From: Trema orientale
Lineage: Eukaryota > Streptophyta > Magnoliopsida > Rosales > Cannabaceae
DNA: 64,000 nt
Direction of reading: 5' to 3'
Assembly (NCBI GenBank): GCA_002914845.1
Contig: JXTC01000040.1
Location: 1,364,925-1,428,924 of the forward strand
Position numbers and translations under genes: made by a program. Below, in pieces: positions 22,668 to 38,863 of this stretch; the first letter of the stretch is position 1, and each line of letters starts with the position of its first letter. The notes under the pieces are model-generated. The model did not search any database. It had not been told where the DNA came from and saw nothing but the letters and a program-made list of their open reading frames with translations.

Positions 22668-25486
22668 AGGAGTGGCGTAGAGAGGACTCAGACTCGAACT
22701 CGATCGATGCGAGTGGGTGAATCCGAATAGAAGAGCGCCCGCGACTGAGTTGAGCTGGGGGAAAAGCCGAGTCAGTGAGTCAGTTGAATTAGGCAAAAGA
22801 AAGAAAGAAAGAAAGAAGCTTTTGTGGGACGAAACTTCGAATTTTTATGAGAATACCAATCCCATGGAATTGGTTTATTGGTGTGTGCGCGTGCGTGCGA
22901 CTGAATTGAGTTGTATAACGTAGTAAATTTTTTTGGTTTTTTTTTTTTTTTTTTTTTTGAGGAGTTTGGCTTTGCTTTTTTAGTACGCTTTGTTTATCTT
23001 TCTTTACGGTTCCGGACTCGAAAGCTGCTATTAACTAAATTGAGGAGACGAGTTTTGGAGTCCGGATACTTCCGGAGTGAGGTGACGCACTTGCGTTGCG
23101 TCCTTTGGTTTGGTCACACTCTGGACCTTTCCGCACCCTCGGCAGGTCCAACGTAACGTAACTGCGGCCACTTCGGGGTTTCTAAGTATTCAATCTTTAA
23201 TATAAATAACAATTAGTAGGCTCGTTTTTAAAATAATAATTAAAAAAGAAAAAAATTTGCCAATCATCACTTTTTTTCTTTGGACTAAAATCTGCCACAC
23301 TTTCAAAATGTTTTGATAAAATTCTATGGTAAATCATTCAATCCTTCGTACTATTTTTGAGGGACTTAGACATCACAAAAAGATAAAAAAAAAAAATCAC
23401 TCAAGTTTTCACAACTGATTTTAATAGTAATGAATGTTTTTGAAATTGGGAAAGTGACTTTTAGGAGGCAATATTGTAAATCAAGTAAATAAAATAATAA
23501 AAAAAATGTAGAATTAAGGACTAAGACGGTAATTTCGCTAGTAAATTTGTGAGACTTTTTGGTAGCTCGGAACACTTTTTTAACCAACAAAAAAACTAGA
23601 TTTGTTGTAATTTCAGCAAGTTATTGTTGTTTTCCTCTATTGTTCAAAGAAACATTGAACTATTTTCAAAGGAACATTGAAAAAATGTTGTCAACTTCAT
23701 TTTATTGAACAAACTTATTTCAAATATAACAAACACCTATTATTTATAATGTATTATAACATGTATATTGATTTATAATTCAATGAATTATTCAATCTAA
23801 AATTTTAATTATTTAGTTCAGATTTAGTAACATTAAATTACGTTATGGTATTACTATTTATGTAGGATTAAAAATTTGTATATAAAATTATTTGATACAA
23901 CTAGTTATATATGTTCACGTATGTGATAAAATAATTTAATGTGTGATTTGGATTTCGATAAACCTTTACTACTTAATAAGAATTGACATTATTTTTATGT
24001 CACTGAGCATAATTTGCCAAAGAGTACGTAGTAGAACACTATTACATCTCTTCACATGCTTTACTAAGACTTAAATGTGTGAGTTTTGTATTTTATTTAC
24101 AAAATATAATGTAAACTTAATATATCTATATATAATATCACAATTTAATGGCTTATTAATATAATTATTATTATAATACTATTATATACTATCACGTGCT
24201 CAACTAATAATAAAATTAATTAATTTTGCATTTCTTGATAACATTTCACCTTATTTTAATGCCACGGAGTATAATTTGACTAAGTAGTAGATTATAGCAT
24301 TTTTATAAAACATTACTACATAGTATCATATATTCAACTTAGACTATATTCGGTTAAATTTTCATTAATTAGTGAGCATTCATAAGATATAAAAAAATGC
24401 TAAAATAGAGTACTTGACTTGGGCAACGTGCTTAATTTTGTTAGTATCCGCCGTTGGGAAAAAAACCCATGTATAACTAATCATCAACCTACAATAAAAA
24501 GGAACCATCTTTTCTACGTGGTATTTTATCTAACATATATTAAGCAGCTTTATAACACAACTATATATATACATATATTTAAATAAACTAAATCTTTATG
24601 ATTCATGAATCGATGAATGACAATTTTAAAGACTAAGTTTATGATCAAAACTTAGAAATCTAAAATGGTAGATTTTGATTTTCGTGGTTGGAAATACATA
24701 GGCTAATCAAGAAGAAAATTATCTAGCTTGACATTCCCAAGTACATACCTACAAGATGTGGAGACCTAATTTAAAGAATATCTTACTATAAACTTACATG
24801 TAAAATAATGGGGCTTGAATGTTCGAAAATTTTCAATGGCCAAATTATAGCTACATCTCCAATGAAACCTATTCCCATTTAACTCTACATAAATTGTAGA
24901 GTGGGTGGTCTAAATCTTTAAGAAATAAGAGTGTCAATATAGAATCTTATGCATAATTACCTCAGAATAACAAATATCCAACAATTTCTAAGAAGAAATA
25001 GTCAACATACCCCATCTTCTCTAATACTTATATTGCTTCAATGGCAATGCATGCAACCATTTCAATAGAAATTCTAAATTAAAAAAGAAGAAAAAAAATA
25101 ATCTAATAACTGGTCGAAAAAAGATAAAGAATCAACAAAAAAAAAAGCATATATTTTACACTGAACATTTATTTTCAAAAGAACTTTGTCAAATAGGTAG
25201 AAACACATGGAAACTTATGCAAAAAAAATTATTAAAAAATAAAAGTTCAAAGAAGTAATCATCAATAAGAAAAGGAATGTAATACATAAATTTAAACTTT
25301 CTATATAACTGGATAAATCTAACTTAATTGGATACGTGGTCTCTTTTTTTTTTTCCAAAAAATAAAATAAGAAGCTATTAGATTAGATTAACTTTAGCAC
25401 ATAGTCTCAAAATAAATTAGTGAACCCTTCTGAATCAAACAAAAAACTGAAACTTAATTTCACATAAAGATGGTAGGCTGGGTGAG
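22668..25486. other. Intergenic: TRF-like gene promoter, then AT-rich desert
   Basis: 22668-22800 is the probable first untranslated exon and promoter of the TRF-like gene. The rest is AT-rich with poly-T tracts. The segments near 23985-24050 and 24260-24320 look like old diverged direct copies of one another (both contain a GAG-ATAATTTG---AGTA-GTAG pattern). No coding signal was seen. Confidence 0.5.
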
Positions 25487-26151
25487 TTTTCAATGGGTAT
25501 TTTTGTTTTTGCTCCATGGATGGGTAAGTTTGACTAATTTGGAAACAAACCTACAATAATAAGTCATCTTATTTAATATATTAATTTCTAATTTTTTTTA
25601 TTTATTTCTTTTTTGAAAATTTAATTTAAAGTTTAATTTTTTAATTAACTTTAATTTAAAATTATATGTACTATTGTATCTTCAATATTTAATAAATTTT
25701 TTTTTATTGGTAAAATCCAAGGTAGCATAATTTTCATATTATGAATAAGTTGTTTTTTTAAATAACAAAAAATGAATAAAATAACAACATTAAAAGAAAA
25801 TTTGTTTTAAAAAAAATTATACGTCAAATAGCTTAAAATTTGTACATCTTTTGTTGTTGTTGTTATTATTTTTTTTTTCCTACGAATAAGATAGTTGAGA
25901 GTAATTTAGGGTTATTAAGTATTTTTTACTAGTTTTATTTCTTATAAAATAAAATAAAATAAAAGAAATTAACCAACTCATCAGGTTACCCATCTTTTTT
26001 ATTTTAAATAACTTTCTATATTTATATATTTATTAATTATAATAATATTTTTAATAAATCTATTAATATTATTATGGCCATTAGATTACAATCCAATGGC
26101 CCAAATTAGAGTACCCATCCATGGAGTAAAAATAAAAATCTCCATTGAAAC
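25487..26151. mobile_element. Inverted-repeat (MITE-like) element of about 665 bp
   Basis: The left arm contains TTTTGCTCCATGGATGGGTA preceded by TTTTCAATGGG, and the right arm read on the minus strand contains TTTTACTCCATGGATGGGTA preceded by TTTCAATGGAG. The arms match over about 45-55 bp. The interior is AT-rich and noncoding. I could not find a convincing target-site duplication, so the superfamily is open. Confidence 0.6.
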
Positions 26152-27046
26152 ATCACTATATATATATATTACTCTCTTTAATTCACTACTTTCGCGTCTT
26201 TATTTTTTTCGCAAAAATGGAATAAGGTCCAAATCGGCAAATCCCCTATGCCAAAACAGAATAAGCCCTTGCCCCACTAAAGAATAGTACAGGTTTTGTA
26301 ATAAGACTTTCCTACTCTTTATGAAACTTAGTTTCTTTGATAATAAGTACTTTTAGGATCAAAGAACTTGTCTGTGAATGCGAACTTTTACTTTAATCAA
26401 AGCATCATGTAAGAAACTTCTATATTAATAACTTTAGAGCACATATTTATAGAAATGTCATATATGGATTGAATTTCTACATGTATGTAACTCAGTTTTT
26501 AAGCAATATCGTACTTAGGAAAAGATTAAATCCGCTAGCTAAGAATAATATGTACATTATTTGACAAGTATACCAAACAAAATAAGCCTATACCAAACAA
26601 GATATTGGTTATCCAAAACCTGAGATTCCAATTTCAGATGCCTAAATCAGACTCCTATAACAACAAGGAATGTAACCAAATACAAGGCTCCAAAGTTGGT
26701 TGATAAAGCAACCAAATATTAGAAAAAATGGAAGCAAAAGGGAAAAAGAGAAAAAGAAAGAAAACAAGAAATACCACTTTGTCAAATTATTTATAGTATT
26801 GGACATCTACACATATTTAGTCATATTAGACTTTATTGAACATTTAATTATTTAAAGATTATTATATTGTCAAATACGTACATGTAGATTTAGGTATATA
26901 TAGATCTAGTATATCAACATGATAAAAAATCTAACAGTTCTTAAAAATTAAAAAAAAAAAAAAAAAAAAGCAAAAGAAAGAAAGTAATCTAACGATTCTT
27001 TCAACATCTTATTTATATTTCTTCATGCTATACTAGAATTCTCCTT

Positions 27047-27106
27047 ATTCTTAATTAATATTTAATTCCAAACGTGATTCTTAATTAATATTTAATTCCA
27101 AACGTG
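27047..27106. repeat. Perfect 30-bp tandem duplication
   Basis: The 30-bp unit beginning ATTCTTAATTAATATTTAAT and ending CCAAACGTG is present twice in a row without a difference, so the duplication is recent. Confidence 0.9.
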
Positions 27107-27445
27107 ATTCTAATACCTACAAAAGATTCAACCGATTACCAATTAATTATAATTTAAAAGAGCTTTTACTCTTTCTTAAGTAAGAAGAGCTGGGGAAAAG
27201 GGTGGTCTTATGGGTAAATTGTTTGGTTTGAATCGTACTCTATGGAGGATTGACATGATTTGCTAATTGGCAACCAAATATTTAAAAAAAAAAAAAAATT
27301 GTTGGCTTTACAAAATTATCTCTTGCAGAGTTAAACTTGAGTTATTGGAACAGTTGCGACCGACCGAAATATCAAACCGACGGCGAAAAGTGCGAAGGGG
27401 TAAAATGATACTGTCAAATGGCTGAAATCAAATTTAGGGCAATGA

Positions 27446-27623
27446 GAGAGAGGCCTTGAAGCTTTGCGGCCCATGGCAATGGAGGATCGATTAGAGAGAG
27501 ACTATAGAGAGACCTTTAAGCTTTGAGACCGATGGATATGGAGGATCGATTAGAAAGACTATAGAGAGAGACCTTTAAGCTTTGAGACCCATGGATACGG
27601 AGGATCAATCAGAGGGAGGCTAT
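27446..27623. repeat. Minisatellite, three copies of a unit of about 59 bp
   Basis: Three successive copies (27446-27504, 27505-27562, 27563-27623) share AGCTTTG, CCATGG or GATGG, and GGAGGATCRAT blocks. They differ by several substitutions each. The third copy ends GAGGGAGGCTATGAG, and a similar phrase occurs near 47000, so the unit may derive from a dispersed transposon. Confidence 0.8.
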
Positions 27624-28461
27624 GAGACTGAAATGAAGGTGATATTGAATGGGAACGACATCTCCAGAATTTGTATTAAAATATTTAAAAGCAAATACAG
27701 TCATAAAAATACCCCACAAAATGAAGTGAGGGATTGAATTGGTGCCCAAATTCTACTTCAAAAAGTCGTATCTGATTTTATCGGGAAAAAAAAGTCACTT
27801 CTGAAAGAAAAAATAACACTTCTTCACAAGTTTGTCCAATATCAATTATAATTTATAATGGAATTATTATCATCATAACCTTCAAGAGCAATCAAACAGG
27901 CAGGATCTCTGTTATCTCATTCGCCTATACAGGATAAGACATATAGGTATTATAAAGAAATTTAACATATAAATAACAGAAATGGATAATTCTTGTCAAA
28001 CCCTGACAATAAATGAATAATCATCTCTTTTGCCACCATGCTAACCCCAAATTCATCTTTTTTTCTCGTTGTTCGTTCACACAGGACTAGTTTCATGGAT
28101 TTTGAGCATGCTACCAGAATTGGAGGATGTTTTTATTTCTTATTTTCTGGGCAATGTCGAAATGGACAGGTGGCAATGAATTTTATAGAGAACAAACAAA
28201 ACAAGAAAAGCCCTTTACCATCTCCACGGAGATAAACTGATTTTGCTTATAATCCATCAGAAACATACACGAACTAAATATGTAAATTAGACGACTACAA
28301 AAAGTTACCAGTACAGCTCAACGCAAAATGAAACAAATACTAACTAAAAATCCATATTCTCGGCTCAAAAAAGAAGAAAGAAAACGCCTATAGACGTCTT
28401 ACACTTGTTCCTAGACTCGGACACTGCAAAGCTAAAGATTAAAAGGGGAAAAGAAAGTAAT

Positions 28462-31517
<3,056 letters not shown>

Positions 31518-34500
31518 TGTAGGAAATAATTACATGCAAACTATAAGGTTACAAATGTTTATAATAAACTTTTCAATAAATAATGTTACCAAAATTATTA
31601 TGCTCCAACCTTAAGCAGAATTTCGGCATATTAGTGTCGGCAGGTACAGGCACACACGAGCCCATGTAAATTCAGGCCCAAGCCCGAAGATTTGCACCCC
31701 ATACGCGCGCCTGAGAGAGCATCTGTGGTGGTAAGACAAAACAAGGTTCTTTATAAACCACTTGCACCAAGTATTTCCCACCAATGTGGGACTCAGATAT
31801 TTTCCTTTCATTTTCCATTTCAATAGTGCACTTTTGAGCAACAATTTCTCATTCATCCATACATCATTTTGAGCGTGTGAATATACGAAATCGATGTTCT
31901 CGCAGAGGAGAACAAAAATTCACCAAGACCTTTCATCAACAAGATGTGGATCCCACTCAATTTTTAGCTTCAAAATGGTTCATGAAAATGGATATTATAA
32001 CATAAAATTGGACTTTAAAATATACATAGGCTTCCAAGCCCAAGACAAGCCCAAAATCTTAACCCATTTCTTTAACCCATTTTCCAACAATCTCCCACAT
32101 GAATAGAAATTATAAAAAGAGATACTACAGACTCTAGACAATGTGATAGAGTTCAAGGAACGAAACCTGTATAAGATAGGTAGGTGTTACCCTTTAAACC
32201 TTCCCTTGTGAGAGTATATTTACTTTACTGACTGATCAGTAGACACGATGTCTTTGAACTATTCTGTAGTTCATGTAAATGATGATATACTTCACACAGG
32301 ATCTTTCTCAACATATCTAGTTCTTACGATTATGTTCATTTTGGCCTTGAACATCTCTGCCTGGTTCTGTAAGAGTTTTTAAGGAATTAAGCCCTCATAA
32401 TTCTCCTTTGAAGCGGCCCCACTTCTCTCTCACATAGGTGATTTCTTAGTTAAGAGTAACTCGTATTACTCTGCTCAGTTTTCCGACGCATAAGAATCAT
32501 CAAAAGCCTTTGCTTACCTTATTCTTTACGGGCATTACTGCATTTCATCATAGGAACGGACATGAGGGTAATACCCTCACAGGAGGATAACCTCCACAGT
32601 GATCCAACTAAGTCTTTACAATTAGGTTATCCCTTTGAACCTAGATCTTGGGATCTCCAGTCAACTAGGTTGGGTTTCCATTGTATAGACCTTTACTTCA
32701 TGGGCTTTAGTCCCATTCCTCTTGATGATTTGTCAACTAACTCTCTGTTCAATCCTTTGGTTAGTGGATCCGCTAAGTTTGCCTTAGATATCACATAGTC
32801 TATAGAAATAACTCCCGTTTAGAGTAGTTGTCTAATAGTATTATGTCTACGACGTATATGTCTAGACTTACCATTATACATGTTACTCTGTGCCCTTCCA
32901 ATAGCCAATTGACTGGCGCAATGTATAGATATTGGCGGCACAGGCTTAGGCCAATCTGGAATATCTTCTAAGAAATGGCGTAGCCATTCAGCTTCTTCAC
33001 CACATTTATCTAGAGCTATAAACTCAGATTCCATCGCAGATCGGGCTATAACCGTTTGTTTTGAAGATCTCCATGATACAGCTGCTCCAGCTAGTGTGAA
33101 CACATACCCACTAGTAGACTTTGAGTCTTTTATATCAGATATCCAGTTTGCACTGCTGTATCCTTCTAAAACTGTAGGATATCTGTTATAGTATAGTCCA
33201 TAATTATGAGTATATCGTAAGTATCTAAGTACTTTCACAATTCCTTTCCAATGCTCAGCACTTGGATTACTCGTATATCTACTCAGTCCACTGACTGTAT
33301 AGGCTATATCTGACTTGTACAACTCATCAAGTACATCAGACTACCAATCACTCTAGAGTATTCTACTTGAGAAACACTCTCACCTTTATTCTTATGAAGG
33401 TGTTGACTCATGTCTATCAGAGTTCTGGACACTCCAGAATCATCTTTGTTGAATTTCTCCAAAATTTTGTCCACATAGTGTGACTGATTAAATGAGTCCA
33501 TCAGACGTCCTTGTAATTTTAATTCCCAAAATTACATCAGCTAGGCCCATATCGTTCATGTCAAATTTGGAGTTCAACATATTCTTAGTAGATTTGACCA
33601 TCTTGTCATTACTACCAACAATGAGCATGTCATCAACATAAAGACACAAAATGACGTAGCCATTTTCAGTGTTTTTGACATAGACACATTTGTCACACTC
33701 ATTNNNNNNNNNNNNNNNNNNNNNNNNNNNNTGCCTATAACCTTTGATAACTAATCTAGCCTTATATTTGTCAATTGTTCCATCTGCTTTCATTTTCCTT
33801 TTGAAAATCCATTTCGAACCAAGTAGTTTGCATCTTGGAGGAAGATCCACTAGTTCCCACGTATGGTTTTGCAAGATAGAATCAATTTCACTCTTAATAG
33901 CCTCTTTCCACAAAGGTCCCTCAGTAGAGCTCACAGCTTCTTGGAAGCTTTGAGGTTCACTTTCCAATATGTAAACTGAAAAATCTTTACATCCGGACTA
34001 AAAGATTTTTCAGTTCTCGCTCTTTTACTGCGTCTAGGCTCATCTTCAACGACTTGTTCTTGGTCCTGATTATCCTCAGTGATAGCCTCATAAGTTCGTT
34101 TAGATGAACTAGGTTCTCCCTTGGATTTATACAGAAATTCATGTTCAAAGAACGATGCATTTCTCGATTCTATTATTGTATTCTTGTATATGTCTGGGAT
34201 TTGTGACTTATACACAAGAAACCGATAAGCACTACTATTATGTGCACAACCAATGAAAACGTAATCTACTGTCTTTGGTCCTATTTTCACCTTTTTAGGT
34301 GTAGGTACCAATATCTTAGCAAGACATCCCCATACTCGCAAGTATTTGTTTGAAGGCTTTTTACCTTTCCACAATTCATAAGGTGTCTTTTCTTCTTTCT
34401 TGCGAAGTACCTTATTTAAAAGGTAATTAGCTGTTAAAATAGCTTCCCTCTACATGTTCTGAGGCAACTCAGAACTTAACAGCAATGCATTCATCATCTC

Positions 34501-37457
34501 TTTCAAGGTACGATTTTTTCTCTCAGCAACACCATTTGACTAAGGCGAATAAGGCGGAGTGACCTCATGTATTATTCTGTGTTGTACACAGAATTCACCG
34601 AAAGGTGATTCATACTCTCTACCACGGTCACTTCTAATCATCTTAATCTTCTTATTAAGTTGATTTTCAACCTCATTCTTATAGAGACTAAATTTCTCTA
34701 TTGCTTCGTCCTTGGATTTTAGTAAATACACATAACAATATTTTATGCTATCATCGACAAAAGTAATAAAATATTTATTGCCTCCCCTTATTTGTACATA
34801 TTTTAAGTCACATATGTTACTGTGAATTAAATCAAGGAGTTCAGTATTTCTTACAATAATTTGAAAAGATGACATTGTCAATTTTGCCTCAACACAAGTT
34901 TAACACTTATGTTTTGTATCAATTTGGAAATCAAGAATATGATTTAAGTTAATTAATCTACGTATAATATCATAATTAACATGTCCTAGTCTACCATGCC
35001 ATAAAGTAGAAGACTCAATCAAATAAGCAGAAGAACTAGCATTATTGATATTGAGCTTTACGATCATTACATTAAGTTTGAACATACGCCCACATTCATA
35101 TCCCTTTCCCACAAAGAGACTATTTTTGGTCAATACAAATTTATCTGACTCAAACACCATGCGGAATCCGTGCTTATTCAAAAGTGAACCAGACACAAGG
35201 TTCTTACGGATATCTGGTATATACATTATATTGTTCAGAGTCAGTTCCTTCCCAGAGGTCATCTTTAGCACCACTTTGCCTAAACCTTGTGCTTCAGATG
35301 TGGCAGAATTACCCATGAAAAGCTTTTCCCTATTCTCTACCGGTTCAAAGGTTATGAACAGACCCTTGTCAGAACAAACATGTCTTGACGCTCCAGTGTC
35401 AATCCACTATTTCCTTGGATTGGATCCAACAAGGTTGACTTCAGAAACGACTGCAAACAGACTTATGTCTTCTACATCTTTTATGATGCTATCCACCACA
35501 TTGGCTTCATTCTTCTTCTTCTTTGGAAGTCGACAATCTGAAGCCCTGTGACCCATCTTGTCACAGTTAAAGTATTTCTCTTGGAATTTTTGCTTTTTAC
35601 CCACTCCACCTTTAAGTCCTAGCTTGGACCCTTTCTTTGGCTTGTTCTTCTTAGCCTTGGAGCTTTGATCATGCTCCACAACATTTGCCTTTGCCCCAGA
35701 CGTACTAGACGAGACTCTTGTCTTTTCAGCACGTCTATTGTCTTCTTCAATGCGGAGTCTTATAACAAGGTCTTCAAGGCTCATGGCCTTTCGCTTGTGC
35801 TTTAGGTAGCTCTTGAAGTCCTTCTATGAAGGGGGTAGCTTCTCAATAATAGTAGCTACTTGGAAGGGTTCACACAGTGCCATCCCTTCTGCCTAAATTT
35901 GACTGATCACAGTTTTGGAGTCAACCATTTTATAATCGAGGAAACGTCCTACCACAAATTTCTTGGAACCTGCATCCTCAGTTGTATATTTATGGTCTAG
36001 CGACTCCCACAGTTCTTTTGTCGTTTTCTTATTACGATATACACTATATAATAAATCGATCAAACCATTCATTACATAGTTTCAGCATAGGTAGTCAGAT
36101 TGTTTCCAAGCATCCACCGCAGCAAGAACTTAGAAATCTTGTTCATCTTCTCTGACTTTTGGAGCCTCTTCAATTAAGAACCTCGTAAGGTTCAATATGG
36201 TAAGATAAAACAGCATTTTTTGCTGCCACATTTTGAAGTTCAACTCATTGAACTTCTCAGGCTTCTCTCCATGGTGTGCTGCTGGTACCATTGGAGTCAC
36301 AAGAGGGTTTGGCACTCGAGCCATAGTAGGGACTGGCACTGCCACTGCAGATGCCACAGCAGGCTGTTGAGAACTAGCCATGTTCTCGGCATTGACAACA
36401 TCAGCATTGTTGTTTGCCATCTCTGAAATTAATCAATCAAAGATTATTAATTTCAGTACAAATTTGTTTCCAAGAAAGGCCGGAGGGTTCACAAACAGGT
36501 CCCACTTAAAATCCCGCCTCCTAGATCGAATTTCAAAGAAACTCCCAAGAAAGACGTGGAGGGGTCACAATTGCTTCCTCTTCAAACCCGGTCTCCTTAG
36601 ACAGAACACAAATTCTCCTCCACAAAAATTCCACACCAAGAATAATTGTAATAAAGTAGCAGAGTAATATATATACTCAAACAACTAGAATTATATATAT
36701 TACAAATATGAGTATAAAGAATTTAACAAATAAATTCTAACATGCAACGTAGCATAAAGAATTTAAAAGATAAATTTTAACATGCAACCTAGCATAAAGA
36801 ATTTAATAAAATAAATTTTAACATGCAACCTAATAAAAACCGTATATAAAGCAAGATTAAGTTTTAAGATTGTAGGAAATAATTACATGCAAAATATAAG
36901 CTTATAAATGTTTATAATAAACTTTTCAATAAATAATGTTACCAAAATTATTATGCTCCAACCATAAGCAGAATTTCGGCATTCGTGTCCGCAGGTGCAG
37001 GCACACATGAGCCCATGCAAATTCAGGCCCAAGCCCGAAGATTTGCACCCCCCCTGAGCGCGCGCCTGAGAGAGCATCTGTGGTAGTTATTCTTACCACC
37101 ATCACAAAACAAGGTTCTTTATAAACCACTTGCACCAAGCATTTCCCACCAATGTGGGACTCAAATATTTTCCTTTCATTTTCCATTTCAATAGTGTACT
37201 TTTGAGCAACAATTTCTCATTCATCCATGCACCATTTTGAGCGTGTGAATATACGAAATCGATGTCCTCGCGGATGAGAACAAGAATTCACCAAGACCTT
37301 TCATCAACAAGATGTGGATCCCACTCAATTTTTAGCTTCAAAATGGTTCATGAAAATGGGTATTATAACATAAAATTGGACTTTACAATATACATGGGCT
37401 TCCAAGCCCAAGACAAACCCAAAATCTTAACCCATTTCTTTAACCCATTTTCTAACA
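31518..37457 (-). mobile_element. Ty1/copia LTR retrotransposon, broken copy with both LTRs
   Basis: The element is about 5.9 kb, oriented on the minus strand, with LTRs at 31518-32089 and 36871-37457 (TG...CA ends in both) and a perfect 5-bp target duplication CTTAC at 31513-31517 and 37458-37462. A purine-rich tract lies just inside the lower LTR (about 32090-32105). Internal parts in copia order are gag with a CCHC zinc knuckle (about 35500-36420), a protease-integrase region (about 34000-35400), and reverse transcriptase with RNase H (about 32820-33970). A run of N at 33704-33731 is an assembly gap. The LTRs differ by a few percent by eye, so the insertion is fairly young, perhaps one to a few million years. 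The coding regions are interrupted in several places and the copy looks dead. Confidence 0.9.
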
Positions 37458-37462
37458 CTTAC

Positions 37463-38863
37463 ACAGTCTGACGACAGTGTCGTTTCTTTCCTTCTTTCTT
37501 TGTTTTTCGTTATTTTCCCTACTTTAAAATTTGCCAATTATCCCAAATGATATTCCCCTAATTTATAGGCCAAAATGGGACCAAAAAAAAAAAAAAAAAC
37601 TAACTAATTTGAGAAAATATGATGCGACATTTAAAATTACACGAGTCAAAACTAAATAACAATAAAGTTGTCTAGTGTTCTTTGGTCTATAGATGTTTAT
37701 AGTCAAGGATTTGAGGATTGGGTAACTATTTGAGAACTTTAAATGTAAAAATTTGTCACTATTCTGGAGAATCCTTCACATCGTTAGTTAAATTTAGAAA
37801 GATAATATTCATTCTCAAACTTTTTTAAACTTATTCACTTTTTTTTTCCATTTTTCATTTCTTTTCATTACGAATTAGTAATCATATTCTAAAAAGAATA
37901 TCGGAGTAGGTAAATTTCCCATCACTTACAGATATAAAATAGTGTAAATTGTCAATTTTGAAAATGTAAGATTAACCAAAAGATATACACAAAACATGTG
38001 AGATATAAATGTAATTCATCTAAATGATCGAAACAAGTCATTGGAAATAAAATAACAACCAACCTTATGATGTGAACGACAGTCTTCTAATATAAATCGA
38101 TAAATATATTAGTGTCAGTTTATTGAACAATTTGTACTGTTCTTAAACAAAACAACAATGAAACGACAGCCGTGTCGAGTACAGACCAGAGGCAAGAATG
38201 TTGAAATATGAACCATGTCCTTTTTTTTTTTCCTTAAACGACAGCCGTGTTGCATACAGACTAGAGGCAACAAATATTGAAATACGAATCATGTCGTTTT
38301 TTCCCTTAAACGACAGGAAGAAGTTTAGACTTTAAACTTGCCATTATTTGAAAGAAAACGACGAAAATTATAGAACATGTCGTACTCATTTTTCCTCCCT
38401 TTTTTTTTAATTTTTTATTACATTTTGTTTTTTTTGAATGGTCAACATGTCGGTAATTTGCCTTCAACTCTAAGTGAGCAAAGCTTTGTAAACTGTAAAC
38501 AACTGCGTTTTTGTTACCGACGACATGAATGCTAACATGAATACCAAGTGTCGTTTTTCTTTCCAATTAAAGACAGTAGGAAGGAAAGTGCTCTTCCAAA
38601 CGAACAACCCAAAGAAAAATAACGGTTGTTATAACTAACAAATTGGTCAAAACAGTAATACAACACGTGGTCAAAAGAGTAGGACAGTTTCCTTCACCCG
38701 AAAAAAAAAAAAAAAAGGAAAAACAATAGGACAGTCCTTGTTTCAAAAAGGAAAAAAGTGAGGGAAGGAGTAGGACATATGTGATCAAAACGACATGTCG
38801 TTTAGTTAATAAACGACAAGCAGTCATCTTATCGTTCGTAGCGGGAAGGAAGTAAAATAACGG
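37463..38863. other. Intergenic spacer upstream of the SDR gene with AACGACA motifs
   Basis: No gene was found. The stretch 38155-38830 is dense in AAACGAC/GTCGTTT motifs, including the perfect 16-bp palindrome AAACGACATGTCGTTT at 38788-38803, 60 bp upstream of the next start codon. The promoter of the SDR gene must lie here. Confidence 0.5.
38161..38307. repeat. Two-copy tandem repeat with unit of about 74 bp
   Basis: The copies at 38161-38235 and 38236-38307 both begin AAACGACAGCCGTGT and contain ACAGAC-AGAGGCAA and GAAATA-GAA-CATGTC. They are about 85 percent alike by eye, so the duplication is not recent. Confidence 0.8.

Larger units (their letters stand above)
26152..28461. other. AT-rich intergenic region downstream of RPS3
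   Basis: No gene is supported here. It holds two tandem-repeat patches, listed separately, and many poly-A/T runs. The last 200-300 bp before 28461 are probably the 3' untranslated and termination region of the RPS3 gene on the minus strand. Confidence 0.5.

Noticed and set aside
35045-35551. 168-codon frame on the plus strand inside the copia element
   Set aside because: It is antisense to the element's gag-protease region.
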